Below are positions 1 to 7,521 of a DNA stretch of 64,000 nucleotides, one piece after another. The notes under the pieces were generated by a model that ran no database searches, was not told the origin of the DNA, and saw only the letters and a list, made by a program, of their open reading frames with translations. A program made the position numbers and the translations under genes. Every line of letters begins with the position of its first letter. Position 1 is the first letter of the stretch. The stretch covers positions 1 to 64,000 of the forward strand of contig CAZQSB010000009.1 of NCBI GenBank assembly GCA_964596015.1, given 5' to 3'. Source of the DNA: WJMD01 sp964596015. Lineage in GTDB: Bacteria > Joyebacterota > Joyebacteria > Joyebacterales > Joyebacteraceae.

Positions 1-290
1 CCTCCCGCCGCAGCGACGGCGCCCACCGCCGCGGCGACCGGCACAGGGAGGCGACCCGACGCGATGGGGCGCCTGCGCTTCACCGGGTGCTCGCGGTCCC
101 CCGCGACATCGGTGATGTCGTTCAGGATGTAGGTCGCGCCCGACAGCAGACAGAAGACGAGAAAGCCCGTCACGGCGAGACCGAGAAGCACGGGCTCGCT
201 GAGACCGCCGGCGAAGATGAGCCCCGCGAAGAGCACGAGGTTCTTGGTCCACTGCTCGGGCCTCATCGACCGGATGATGTCGACCATCAT
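1..290 (-). CDS. UbiA-family prenyltransferase, N-terminal part (cut by window edge)
   Basis: Only the first 96 codons lie in the window. The protein opens with RPEQWTKNLVLFAGLIFAGG, followed by hydrophobic helices and the first Asp-rich motif NDITDVAGD, then HPVKRRRPIASG. NDxxDxxxD is the Mg-diphosphate site of UbiA enzymes. The R-P-x-Q-W-x-K-N opening and the K-R-x-R-P-I-A-S-G run resemble the branch that contains decaprenyl-phosphate phosphoribosyltransferase, an integral-membrane enzyme that transfers a group to or from a polyprenyl phosphate. The ATG at 290 overlaps the stop of the uridine kinase gene as ATGA, so the two are translationally coupled. It is the last visible gene of an operon that also holds GGGPS. 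Family membership is secure; the substrate is not. Confidence 0.85.
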   Translation of the reverse strand, partial: MMVDIIRSMRPEQWTKNLVLFAGLIFAGGLSEPVLLGLAVTGFLVFCLLSGATYILNDITDVAGDREHPVKRRRPIASGRLPVPVAAAVGAVAAAG

Positions 291-946
291 GGCTGGCTCT
301 CCCCGCGGACGAGCTCGGCGTGCCTCGCGAGCACGTCCCTCACCTTCGTGACGATGAGGTCGACGGCCACGACGTTCAGTCCTCCCTCGGGGATGACCAC
401 GTCGGCGTATCGCTTGCTCGGTTCGACGAACTGAAGATGCATCGGTCTGACAGTCATCAGGTACTGTTCGATCACCTGCTCCACAGTCCGGCCACGCTCG
501 ACGATGTCCCGCTTGAGCCTGCGGATGAACCGCTCGTCCGCGTCGGTGTCGACGAAGAGTTTGATGTCCATGAGCTTCCGAAGCTCGGGGTCGGCGAGAA
601 CGAGGATGCCCTCGAGAAGGACGATCCGCGCCGGCCTGACGGTCACCCTCTCCGCCCTGCGGGTGTGCGTCTCGTAATCGTAGACGGGCCGCTGAATGGC
701 GCGGCCCGATCGAAGGTCGGCGAGCTGACGTCTGAGAAGCTCGTTGTCGAAGGCGTCGGGATGGTCGTAGTTGATCATGTCGCGCTCGGCGCGCGGCAGA
801 TAGGCCCGGTCGAGGTAATAGGAGTCGTGGTGGATGATCACCACGCTCTCCTCGGGAAGGTGTCCGCGAACGCTCTTCGCGACGGTCGTCTTGCCGGACC
901 CGGTCCCGCCGCCGATGCCGATGATGATGGGACTGGTGGGGCTCAC
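287..946 (-). CDS. udk: uridine kinase
   Basis: A cytosolic P-loop kinase of 219 residues that phosphorylates uridine/cytidine to UMP/CMP in pyrimidine salvage. It has the Walker A GGGTGSGKTT near the N-terminus, HHDSYY and YDHPDAFD in the nucleoside-binding region, LLEGIL, and the LID-like segment RRLKRDIVERGR, all in the order seen in Udk. A GTG at 946 is chosen as start because it overlaps the stop of gmhA as GTGA and leaves only a short leader before the P-loop. The next upstream in-frame start lies inside gmhA and would add a low-complexity Arg-rich stretch. It is followed by the UbiA-type gene through an ATGA overlap. Confidence 0.93.
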   Translation of the reverse strand: MSPTSPIIIGIGGGTGSGKTTVAKSVRGHLPEESVVIIHHDSYYLDRAYLPRAERDMINYDHPDAFDNELLRRQLADLRSGRAIQRPVYDYETHTRRAERVTVRPARIVLLEGILVLADPELRKLMDIKLFVDTDADERFIRRLKRDIVERGRTVEQVIEQYLMTVRPMHLQFVEPSKRYADVVIPEGGLNVVAVDLIVTKVRDVLARHAELVRGESQP

Positions 947-1530
947 GCGCCTTCCTCCGGATGGAGCACGTCTTCGATGACCTCGCACAGGGCGTGGCCC
1001 ATGGCGATGTGAAGCTCCTGCACGAGCTGCGTTCGCCTCGAGGGGGCCCTGATGGCGACGTCGCTCGCGTCGGCGACGGGGCCTCCCCTTTCACCCGTCA
1101 GGGCGATGGTCCGAAGCCCGTTCTCCCGAGCCGTCTTGAGCGCCTCGACGACGTTGAGCGAGCCGCCGCTGGTCGAGAGCCCGACGAGGACGTCGCCCGG
1201 TCTTCCCAGCGCCTCCACCTGGCGCGCGAACACCCTCTCGTAGCCGTAGTCGTTCGAAAGGGCCGTCAGCACGGAGGAGTTCACGGTCAGCGCCACGGCG
1301 GACATGCCCGGTCGTTCCCTGCCGAGGCGGCCGGCGAGCTCCGCCGCGATGTGCTGCGCGTCGGAAGCGCTCCCACCGTTCCCACAGAGGAACACCGTCC
1401 CGCCGCCCGAGAGCGCCTCGATGATGATGTCCGCTGCGCGCGCGACATCCGCCGCGGTCGTCGGAGCCTTCGCCATCGAGCGCGCGCTCGATGTCAGGAG
1501 CTCCTCGATCCTCTTCTGCGATGCGCTCAT
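943..1530 (-). CDS. gmhA: SIS-domain phosphosugar isomerase, GmhA-like
   Basis: A 195-residue single SIS-domain protein. The phosphosugar-binding signature FLCGNGGSASDAQHIAAELAG and the later GLSTSGGSLNV match D-sedoheptulose-7-phosphate isomerase, which starts ADP-heptose synthesis for lipopolysaccharide or nucleotide-linked heptose. DnaA-binding DiaA is the closest alternative, but the surrounding nucleotide-sugar genes rfbA and rfbD favour a sugar isomerase. The ATG at 1530 has a GGAGG Shine-Dalgarno six bases upstream and overlaps the rfbD stop as ATGA. No gmhB, hldE or rfaD homologue is in the window. Confidence 0.85.
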   Translation of the reverse strand: MSASQKRIEELLTSSARSMAKAPTTAADVARAADIIIEALSGGGTVFLCGNGGSASDAQHIAAELAGRLGRERPGMSAVALTVNSSVLTALSNDYGYERVFARQVEALGRPGDVLVGLSTSGGSLNVVEALKTARENGLRTIALTGERGGPVADASDVAIRAPSRRTQLVQELHIAMGHALCEVIEDVLHPEEGA

Positions 1531-2381
1531 GCGTTCCTCCGTGCGAAGTAGTCGGCCAGGGCCTCTTCCCAGGGACGTGGCGTCCATCCGAGAACGCTCT
1601 GGAGCTTCTCCAGAGACAGTACCGAGAACCGCGGCCTGGGGGCAGGACGGTCGATCTCCTTCGTCGAGATCGGCACAACTTCAATATCGTCGAGGCCCGC
1701 GAGCGACAGCGCCGCCTTCGCGAAGCCGTGCCACGTGCACGTCCCGCTGTTCGTCGCGTGGATGAACCCGGACGCGTCGGTCACCGCGAGATCGCGGATG
1801 ACGGCGGCGAGGTCGCTCGCGTATGTCGGGGCTCCGGTCTGGTCGTCGACGATCCTCAGGGGGCCGCCGTCGCCGGCGAGTTTGAGTACCGTTTCGACGA
1901 AGTTCCGTCCGCCGAGGCCGTAGAGCCACGCCGTACGGACGATGAGCGACCCCGGAGCGCCGGCCGCCACCTCGCGCTCCCCCGCGAGCTTGGACTGTCC
2001 GTAGACGGACGCCGGGTCGGGGACCGCGTCTTCCGGATACGGCTCCGAGGCGTTCCCGTCGAACACGTAGTCGGTGCTGACGTGCACCACGCGCGCTCCC
2101 ACCTCCGCCGCTGCGCGGGCGACGTTGCCGGCTCCCACGGCGTTCACGCGGAAGGCCGTCTCGCGGTCGGACTCGGCGCCGTCCACGTCGGTATAGGCGG
2201 CGCAGTTGATGACGAGGTCGGGGGCCTGCCTGAGCGTCGCGTCCATGACGGCGTCGCCGTCGCCGATGTCGAAGTCGTCGATGTCGACGCCCGTGACGTG
2301 GGCCGCTCCGTCGAGCGTCTCGACGAGCGCGCGGCCCAGCATGCCGTCGGCGCCCGTCACCATCACGCGTCCCAGTGGCAC
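1527..2381 (-). CDS. rfbD: dTDP-4-dehydrorhamnose reductase
   Basis: A 284-residue extended short-chain reductase. The N-terminal GADGMLGRAL binds NADPH, STDYVF carries the catalytic Ser/Thr, and YGQSKLAGE carries the Tyr-Lys pair. RTAWLYG and the downstream DDQTGAPTYASDLA are typical of RmlD, which makes dTDP-L-rhamnose for surface polysaccharide. The start is the GTG at 2381 with GGAGG spaced six bases; nine bases separate it from the rfbA stop. rfbB and rfbC are not in the window, so the pathway must be completed elsewhere or this protein acts on a related sugar. Confidence 0.92.
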   Translation of the reverse strand: MPLGRVMVTGADGMLGRALVETLDGAAHVTGVDIDDFDIGDGDAVMDATLRQAPDLVINCAAYTDVDGAESDRETAFRVNAVGAGNVARAAAEVGARVVHVSTDYVFDGNASEPYPEDAVPDPASVYGQSKLAGEREVAAGAPGSLIVRTAWLYGLGGRNFVETVLKLAGDGGPLRIVDDQTGAPTYASDLAAVIRDLAVTDASGFIHATNSGTCTWHGFAKAALSLAGLDDIEVVPISTKEIDRPAPRPRFSVLSLEKLQSVLGWTPRPWEEALADYFARRNA

Positions 2382-2390
2382 AGAACCTCC

Positions 2391-3455
2391 CTAGGGGACC
2401 TCTATCCTGCTCGAGTCGCCGACCATGAACCGATAGGTCTTCGGCATCGAGGAGCACTGCTCGATCGCCACGTCCTTGCCGATGAGGCTTCTCTCCATCC
2501 GCTGACCCAGGTTCGAGATCCGCGAGTTCTCGAGGACGATGGAGTGTTCGAGCTCCGAGTTCTGCACGGTCACGTCGTGGTAGATGGACGTGAAAGGACC
2601 GACGTACGACCTGACGATGCGCGTTCTCTCGCCGATGACAAGCGGTCCCCTGAGCACGCTTCCCACGATCTCCGCTCCCTCGGCGATCACGACGCTGCCG
2701 TCGATCCGGGAGGTCTCATCGACCTCTCCCCTGACGTCGCGCTCGAGCGTCTCGAGGATCATCCGGTTCGCCTCGAGGATGTCCTCGAGCTTGCCGGTGT
2801 CCTTCCACCATCCGGTCACCTCGTGAGCACGCACCTCGCTCCCGTGGTCGATGAGGTACTGGATGGCGTCGGTGATCTCGAGTTCGTTCCTCCACGACGG
2901 GGTGATCGAGTTGACCGCCTCGAACACGGTCTGGTCGAACATGTAGACGCCGACGAGCGCCAGGTCCGACTTCGGCTCCTTGGGCTTCTCCTCGAGACGG
3001 ACGACGCGCCCGCCCTCCAGCTCCGCCACGCCGAACTCGGAGGGGTTGGGCACGCGCGCCAGCAGGATCTGCGAGTTCGGGCGGTTCGAGCGGAACTCGT
3101 CGACGAAATCCGTGATGCCCCCGCGGATCAGGTTGTCGCCGAGGTACATCACGAACGGCTCCCTGCCGATGTACGTTTCGGCTATCTTGACGGCGTGAGC
3201 GAGTCCCAGCGGGGCGTCCTGGCGGATGTAGGTCGCTCTGAGACCGAAGTCCGAGCCGTCGCCGACGGCGTCCTCGATCTCCCTGTGGGTGTCGCCGACG
3301 ATGATGCCGACGTCGACGACGCCCGCGGCCCGGATGGCCTCGAGGCCGTAGAAGAGGATCGGCTTGTTGGCGATGGGAACGAGCTGCTTCGCGCTCGTGT
3401 GGGTTATCGGTCGAAGCCGCGTCCCCTTGCCTCCCGAAAGCACCAGCGCCTTGAT
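2391..3455 (-). CDS. rfbA: long-form glucose-1-phosphate thymidylyltransferase with beta-helix tail; probable ATC start
   Basis: A nucleotidylyltransferase of 354 residues. The N-terminal GGKGTRLRP signature and SAKQLVPIANKPIL, then MYLGDNL and WWKDTG, place it in the RmlA-like group that makes dTDP-glucose. The C-terminal 110 residues form a left-handed beta-helix-like repeat (IDGSVVIAEGAEIVGS and following), as in long RfbA and related sugar-nucleotide enzymes. The family start (M-K-A-L-V-L-x-G-G) aligns with codons ATC-AAG-GCG-CTG-GTG, so the initiator appears to be ATC at 3455-3453. An in-frame TGA lies three codons upstream. The ATC is preceded by AAAGGTGGTGATC, almost the full complement of the 16S 3' end. 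A GTG at 3443 would remove the first beta strand. Confidence 0.82.
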   Translation of the reverse strand: MKALVLSGGKGTRLRPITHTSAKQLVPIANKPILFYGLEAIRAAGVVDVGIIVGDTHREIEDAVGDGSDFGLRATYIRQDAPLGLAHAVKIAETYIGREPFVMYLGDNLIRGGITDFVDEFRSNRPNSQILLARVPNPSEFGVAELEGGRVVRLEEKPKEPKSDLALVGVYMFDQTVFEAVNSITPSWRNELEITDAIQYLIDHGSEVRAHEVTGWWKDTGKLEDILEANRMILETLERDVRGEVDETSRIDGSVVIAEGAEIVGSVLRGPLVIGERTRIVRSYVGPFTSIYHDVTVQNSELEHSIVLENSRISNLGQRMERSLIGKDVAIEQCSSMPKTYRFMVGDSSRIEVP

Positions 3456-3566
3456 GTTAGATCACCACCTTTCGTCGCGTCCACGTCGGGGCCTGAGGTG
3501 CGTTGTGGGCGCCGCCCCTCGGTCGAGCCTCGTCCTGCGCCGCGGCCCGCCTCGCGGGTCGGCGGG

Positions 3567-4334
3567 TCACGCCCCGACGTGCACAGCCTGCGCCATTTCC
3601 CTGAGCAGAGCGTCCGACGCGCCCTTCTCGACGACGTCCCCGGTGACGACGAACCGCGCGCCGGCCTCGACGGCCGCCCTGGCCGCCTCCGGCGTTCTGA
3701 TGCCGCCACCGACGACTATCGGCGGCTCGACCGCCGACGCCACGGCTCGGATCAGCTCCGGCGGGACCGGGGTTCGGGCCCCGCTGCCGGCGTCGAAGAA
3801 CAGAAGCTGGAAACCCAGATACTGCGCCGCCAGCGCGTGCGCGACGGCGATGCCCTTCTTGTCGCGTGGAAGCGGCCTCGTCCCGCTCATGAACTCGACC
3901 GAAGTGACGGTCCCGCCGTCCACGAGGAGATACGCGGTGGGGATCGCCTCGAGCCCCAACTCGCGGACCAGCGGCGCCCCGACCACGTGCTCCCCGATGA
4001 GGAACTGCGGGTTCCTGCCGCTCAGGAGAGAGAGAAAGAGTATGGCGTCCGCCTCCTCCGTCACGAACGAGACGTTTCCCGGAAAGAGCACCACGGGGAG
4101 ACCGGTCTCGTCCTTCACCCGCCTCGCGGTGTCCGCCACGCGGTCCCTGACCGCGAGGCTCCCGCCCACCAGAAACGCGTCGCACCCGGCCGCCGCCGCT
4201 CGCGACGCGAGCCCCGCGTTCTCCTCCGGCGACAGTTCGTCCGGGTCGAGCAGCACGAGATAGCCGGCCCCGCGCTCGCTCGCGGCTGACAGCAGCCCGT
4301 CGAGAACGGTCCGCTCGCTCCCCCGCGGGTTCAC
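3567..4334 (-). CDS. geranylgeranylglyceryl phosphate synthase, bacterial group II
   Basis: A 255-residue TIM-barrel prenyltransferase. Diagnostic segments are VLLDPDEL, FPGNVSFV, NPQFLIGEHVVGAP, TAYLLVDGG followed by SVEFMSGT and PLPRDKKG, then DAGSGA and VVGGGIRTPEAA (the phosphate site). This is the pattern of PcrB/GGGPS proteins, and the SxTxPLPxDK stretch is that of group II GGGPS from archaea and Bacteroidota. Characterised enzymes join geranylgeranyl diphosphate to sn-glycerol-1-phosphate, the first committed step of archaeal-type ether lipids. The position before AGSG is Asp; I recall Glu there in characterised enzymes. The GTG start overlaps the alaS stop (GTGA). No glycerol-1-phosphate dehydrogenase gene is seen nearby. 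Confidence 0.9.
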   Translation of the reverse strand: MNPRGSERTVLDGLLSAASERGAGYLVLLDPDELSPEENAGLASRAAAAGCDAFLVGGSLAVRDRVADTARRVKDETGLPVVLFPGNVSFVTEEADAILFLSLLSGRNPQFLIGEHVVGAPLVRELGLEAIPTAYLLVDGGTVTSVEFMSGTRPLPRDKKGIAVAHALAAQYLGFQLLFFDAGSGARTPVPPELIRAVASAVEPPIVVGGGIRTPEAARAAVEAGARFVVTGDVVEKGASDALLREMAQAVHVGA

Positions 4335-7024
4335 TTCTTACCTCCGTCCAAGAGCTCGCGGACGTCCGACGGGACCTCTTCCAGCGCGCTCTCGAGCATG
4401 TTGGGGTCGCCGCCTCCGCCCTGCGCGAGATGCGGCCTGCCTCCGCCCTTGCCGCCGACCCTGTCCGCCGTCCTTCTGATGATGTCTCCCGCCTTGAGCC
4501 GGCCGGACCCCGCCAGATCGTCCGTGACGACAGCCACGAGCACGGGACGCCCGTCGTGGACGGCCGCCAGCACGGCGGCGCCGGTCCCGAGCTTCCCGCG
4601 AACGGCGTCGGCCTGGGCTCGCATCGTCTCGACGTCCTGGGCGTCGGTCATCGCGCTGACCACGCGCACGCCGGCCACCTCCGCGGCTCCCGCGAGCATG
4701 TCGCCGACGGCGTCGCCCGCGCAGCGCCGCTTGAGCGTTGCGACTTCCTTCCTGAGGTCTGCGAGTTCCTCGACCAGCGCCCGCGCGCGCTCGTCCAGGG
4801 CGTCAGGCGTCGTCCGGAGCTCCGCGGCCGCGTTCCTGAGGAGCTCCGACTCCCGGCGCGCGAGGCGGGCGGCGTCGCGACCGCTCACCGCTTCGATCCT
4901 CCGCGTCCCTGCAGCCACGCTCGATTCCGAGAGAATGCGCATGAGGCCGATCTCCCCGGTGCGTCTCACGTGCGTGCCCCCGCAGAGTTCCAGACTGATC
5001 TCGGCGTTCTCTCCGGCCTCGATACAGACGACGCGGACCTCGGAGTCGTACTTCTCGCCGAAGAGCGCCATGGCGCCCCGCTCCATCGCGCGGTCCAGCT
5101 CCATGGTCTCCGGTTCCACGGGAAGGTCCGCGCGGATCCAGGCGTTCACCGTGGCTTCGATCCGGTCGAGGGTGCCGCGGTCGACGTCCGAGTGGTGCGT
5201 GAAGTCGAAGCGGAGCCTCGACGGCTCGACCGACGAGCCGGACTGGTGAACGTGGTCGCCGAGCGTCGTCCGGAGGGCCGACTGCAGAAGATGCGTCGCG
5301 GTGTGGTTCTTCTCTATCGCCCTTCGTCGTCCCAGGTCCACTCTCGCCTCGATGGTCGTCCCGGGTTCGATGAGGGCGGGGTCGCCCTCCGCGTGGTGGA
5401 TGACGTCGTCGCCCGAGCGGTAGACGTTGGTGACCGGGAACTCCCGGTCGTTCGCCAGGATGACGCCCGCGTCGGCGGCCTGTCCGCCGGCCTCGGCGTA
5501 GAACGGCGTCCGGTCGAGAATGAGCTCGACGGTCCCGTCGGTCGGTCCGGGACGCACGCCCAGAGCCTCGGCGCGCGTCGGCTCCGACAGCATGGTCTCG
5601 TATCCCAACTCGGCGACATCGACCCGCTCCGGGACGAGATCGTACCCAACGAACCGCGTCGCAAGCCCCTCGGAGCCGTGCCTGCGTCGCCACGGCCTGC
5701 GGCCGGCGCCGCCCTCGAAAGACGAGGCCTGCCTGGCGCGGTCGCGCTGTCGCTCCATCGCTTGCCTGAAGCCCTCGACGTCGACGGCGAGACCGCGCTC
5801 GGAGGCCATCTCCTCCGTCAGGTCGAGAGGGAACCCGTACGTGTCGTACAGCCTGAACGCGTCCTCGCCGTCGATGACGCCACCCGGATCAACGCCTCGG
5901 GCGATGTCCTCGAAGAGGGTCGTTCCTGCCTGCAGTGTCTCGAGGAATCGTTCCTCCTCGGCTCGGACGACGAGCGGCACGTGCTCCCGCTTGGCGTCGA
6001 GGTGCGGATGGGCCTCCTTCATGGACTCGATGACGGCGCCGGCCGCCCTGTACAGGAAAGGCTCCGAGACCCCGAGCGCGAGTCCGCGGCGGACGGCGCG
6101 GCGGATGAGCCTGCGCACCACGTATCCGTGTCCCTCGTTCGAGGGCAGGATGTTCTCGGCGATGGTGAAGACGGCCGCGCGGGTGTGGTCAGCGAGTACG
6201 GCGAGCTCCGTGGGGACCGGCGAGGTCTCCGGGGCTCTGCCTGTGATCCTCGCGACCTCCTCGGCGCAGGCGGCCACGGCCGGCCGGAAAAGGTCGGTCT
6301 CGTGGATCGAGTCGACGCCCTCGATGATCGTCATGAGCCGTTCGAAGCCCATGCCGGTGTCGATGCCGGGTCGCTTCAGGGGTTCTCGGCTGCCGTCGAG
6401 GTCCTGGAGGTACTGCGGGAAGACGAGGTTCCATACCTCGAAATAGCGAGGACAATCGCAGCCGGGCCTGCAGTCCGGCCGCCCGCACCCCGCCTTCTCG
6501 CCCATGTCGTAGTGGATCTCGGAGCACGGCCCGCACGGCCCCCAGTCGCCCGCGGGGCCCCAGAAGTTGTCCTCATCCCCGAGCGGCACGACGCGCTCGG
6601 GCTCGAGCCCTATCTTCGACTTCCAGATGTCGGCCGCCGCCTCGTCGTCCTTGTAGACAGTGGCCCAGAGCCTCTCGCGCGGAAGCCCGATGACCTCCGT
6701 GAGGAACTCCCAGGCCCAGACGACCGTCTCCTCCTTGAAGTAGTCGCCGAAGGAGAAGTTGCCGAGCATCTCGAAGAGGGTCGCGTGATACGGCGTGTGC
6801 CCGACCTCCTCGAGGTCGGAGAGCCTGAGACAGCGCTGCACGGAGACGGCCCTTCTGTGCGGGGGCGTCTCCTGCACGTAGTAGGGCTTGAACGGGACCA
6901 TGCCCGCCGAGGTGAAGAGCAGCGTGGGGTCGTCCGCCGGGATGAGCGGAGCGCTCGGGACGACGTCGTGTCCCCGCTCCGAGAAGAAGCGGAGAAAGGC
7001 GGCGCGGACCTCGCTCGACGTCAT
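4331..7024 (-). CDS. alaS: alanyl-tRNA synthetase
   Basis: An 897-residue class II synthetase that charges tRNA-Ala. The catalytic core starts at the N-terminus (FLRFFSERGHDVVPSAPLIP; FTSAGMVPFK; NFSFGDYFK). A cysteine-rich insert with CGRPDCRPGCDC precedes FEVWNLVFPQY. The editing domain has HTATHLLQ, with His pairs that bind zinc, and CGGTHV. The C-terminal part is a coiled coil plus the DHHA1 domain ending in GGKGGGRPHLAQGGG. The ATG start overlaps the recX stop (ATGA) and its own stop overlaps the GGGPS start. The recA-recX-alaS order is common in bacteria. A tRNA-Ala gene lies 10 kb upstream. Confidence 0.98.
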   Translation of the reverse strand: MTSSEVRAAFLRFFSERGHDVVPSAPLIPADDPTLLFTSAGMVPFKPYYVQETPPHRRAVSVQRCLRLSDLEEVGHTPYHATLFEMLGNFSFGDYFKEETVVWAWEFLTEVIGLPRERLWATVYKDDEAAADIWKSKIGLEPERVVPLGDEDNFWGPAGDWGPCGPCSEIHYDMGEKAGCGRPDCRPGCDCPRYFEVWNLVFPQYLQDLDGSREPLKRPGIDTGMGFERLMTIIEGVDSIHETDLFRPAVAACAEEVARITGRAPETSPVPTELAVLADHTRAAVFTIAENILPSNEGHGYVVRRLIRRAVRRGLALGVSEPFLYRAAGAVIESMKEAHPHLDAKREHVPLVVRAEEERFLETLQAGTTLFEDIARGVDPGGVIDGEDAFRLYDTYGFPLDLTEEMASERGLAVDVEGFRQAMERQRDRARQASSFEGGAGRRPWRRRHGSEGLATRFVGYDLVPERVDVAELGYETMLSEPTRAEALGVRPGPTDGTVELILDRTPFYAEAGGQAADAGVILANDREFPVTNVYRSGDDVIHHAEGDPALIEPGTTIEARVDLGRRRAIEKNHTATHLLQSALRTTLGDHVHQSGSSVEPSRLRFDFTHHSDVDRGTLDRIEATVNAWIRADLPVEPETMELDRAMERGAMALFGEKYDSEVRVVCIEAGENAEISLELCGGTHVRRTGEIGLMRILSESSVAAGTRRIEAVSGRDAARLARRESELLRNAAAELRTTPDALDERARALVEELADLRKEVATLKRRCAGDAVGDMLAGAAEVAGVRVVSAMTDAQDVETMRAQADAVRGKLGTGAAVLAAVHDGRPVLVAVVTDDLAGSGRLKAGDIIRRTADRVGGKGGGRPHLAQGGGGDPNMLESALEEVPSDVRELLDGGKK

Positions 7025-7521
7025 GCTGCGGTTTCCTCCTCAGGAGTCGGCAGTTCCTCGATGACGTTCCTCGCGACCTCCCTCGAGAAGCCGCGTCCGA
7101 GCAGGAAGCGCAGGAGCCTCGCCCTTTCCTTCGTCGTCGGCGTCGTTTTGGCGGCCTTTCTTGCGGCGGCCGCCCGGGCCAGCTCGAGTTCGCGCTCCCC
7201 TGCGTAGGTCTCGTCGATCGTCCGTTCCACGATCGCCCGGTCGATGCCCTTCCTGTAGAGCTCGTGGCGCAGGCGGGCCGGTCCGACCGGTCTCAGCCGG
7301 GCCCGCTCGTCGGCCCAGGCGCGCGCGAACGCGTCATCGTCGATGAGGCCCACGTTCTCGAGGTCGCTGAGGACCTCGTCGACCGTCGTCTCGTCGAACG
7401 ACTTCCGGCGAAGCCGCTGCCTCAGCTCCTCGCGGCTGCGCGCGCGGACAGCGAGGAGCCGGAGCGCCGCGTCCCTGGCGCTCGCGGCCCTCGCGCCGCG
7501 TTCGTTCTTCGTACCGCTCAC
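7021..7521 (-). CDS. recX: RecX regulator of RecA
   Basis: A 166-residue basic helical protein built of the three-helix RecX repeats (A-L-R-L-L-A-V-R-A-R-S-R-E-E-L-R, then DEVLSDLENVGLIDDDAFARAW, then the LRHELYRKGI block). RecX binds inside RecA filaments and dampens RecA activity. The GTG start overlaps the last codons of recA as GTGA and the stop overlaps the alaS ATG, so expression is tied to recA. It is in the usual size range of the family. Confidence 0.93.
   Translation of the reverse strand: MSGTKNERGARAASARDAALRLLAVRARSREELRQRLRRKSFDETTVDEVLSDLENVGLIDDDAFARAWADERARLRPVGPARLRHELYRKGIDRAIVERTIDETYAGERELELARAAAARKAAKTTPTTKERARLLRFLLGRGFSREVARNVIEELPTPEEETAA

Noticed and set aside
1491..4289. 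Very long plus-strand open frame opposite rfbD, rfbA and GGGPS
   Set aside because: High-GC shadow of minus-strand genes; no ribosome site and Arg/Gly/Pro-rich low-complexity product. The same holds for the long antisense frames at 4430-7207, 9371-12163 and 47632-50883.
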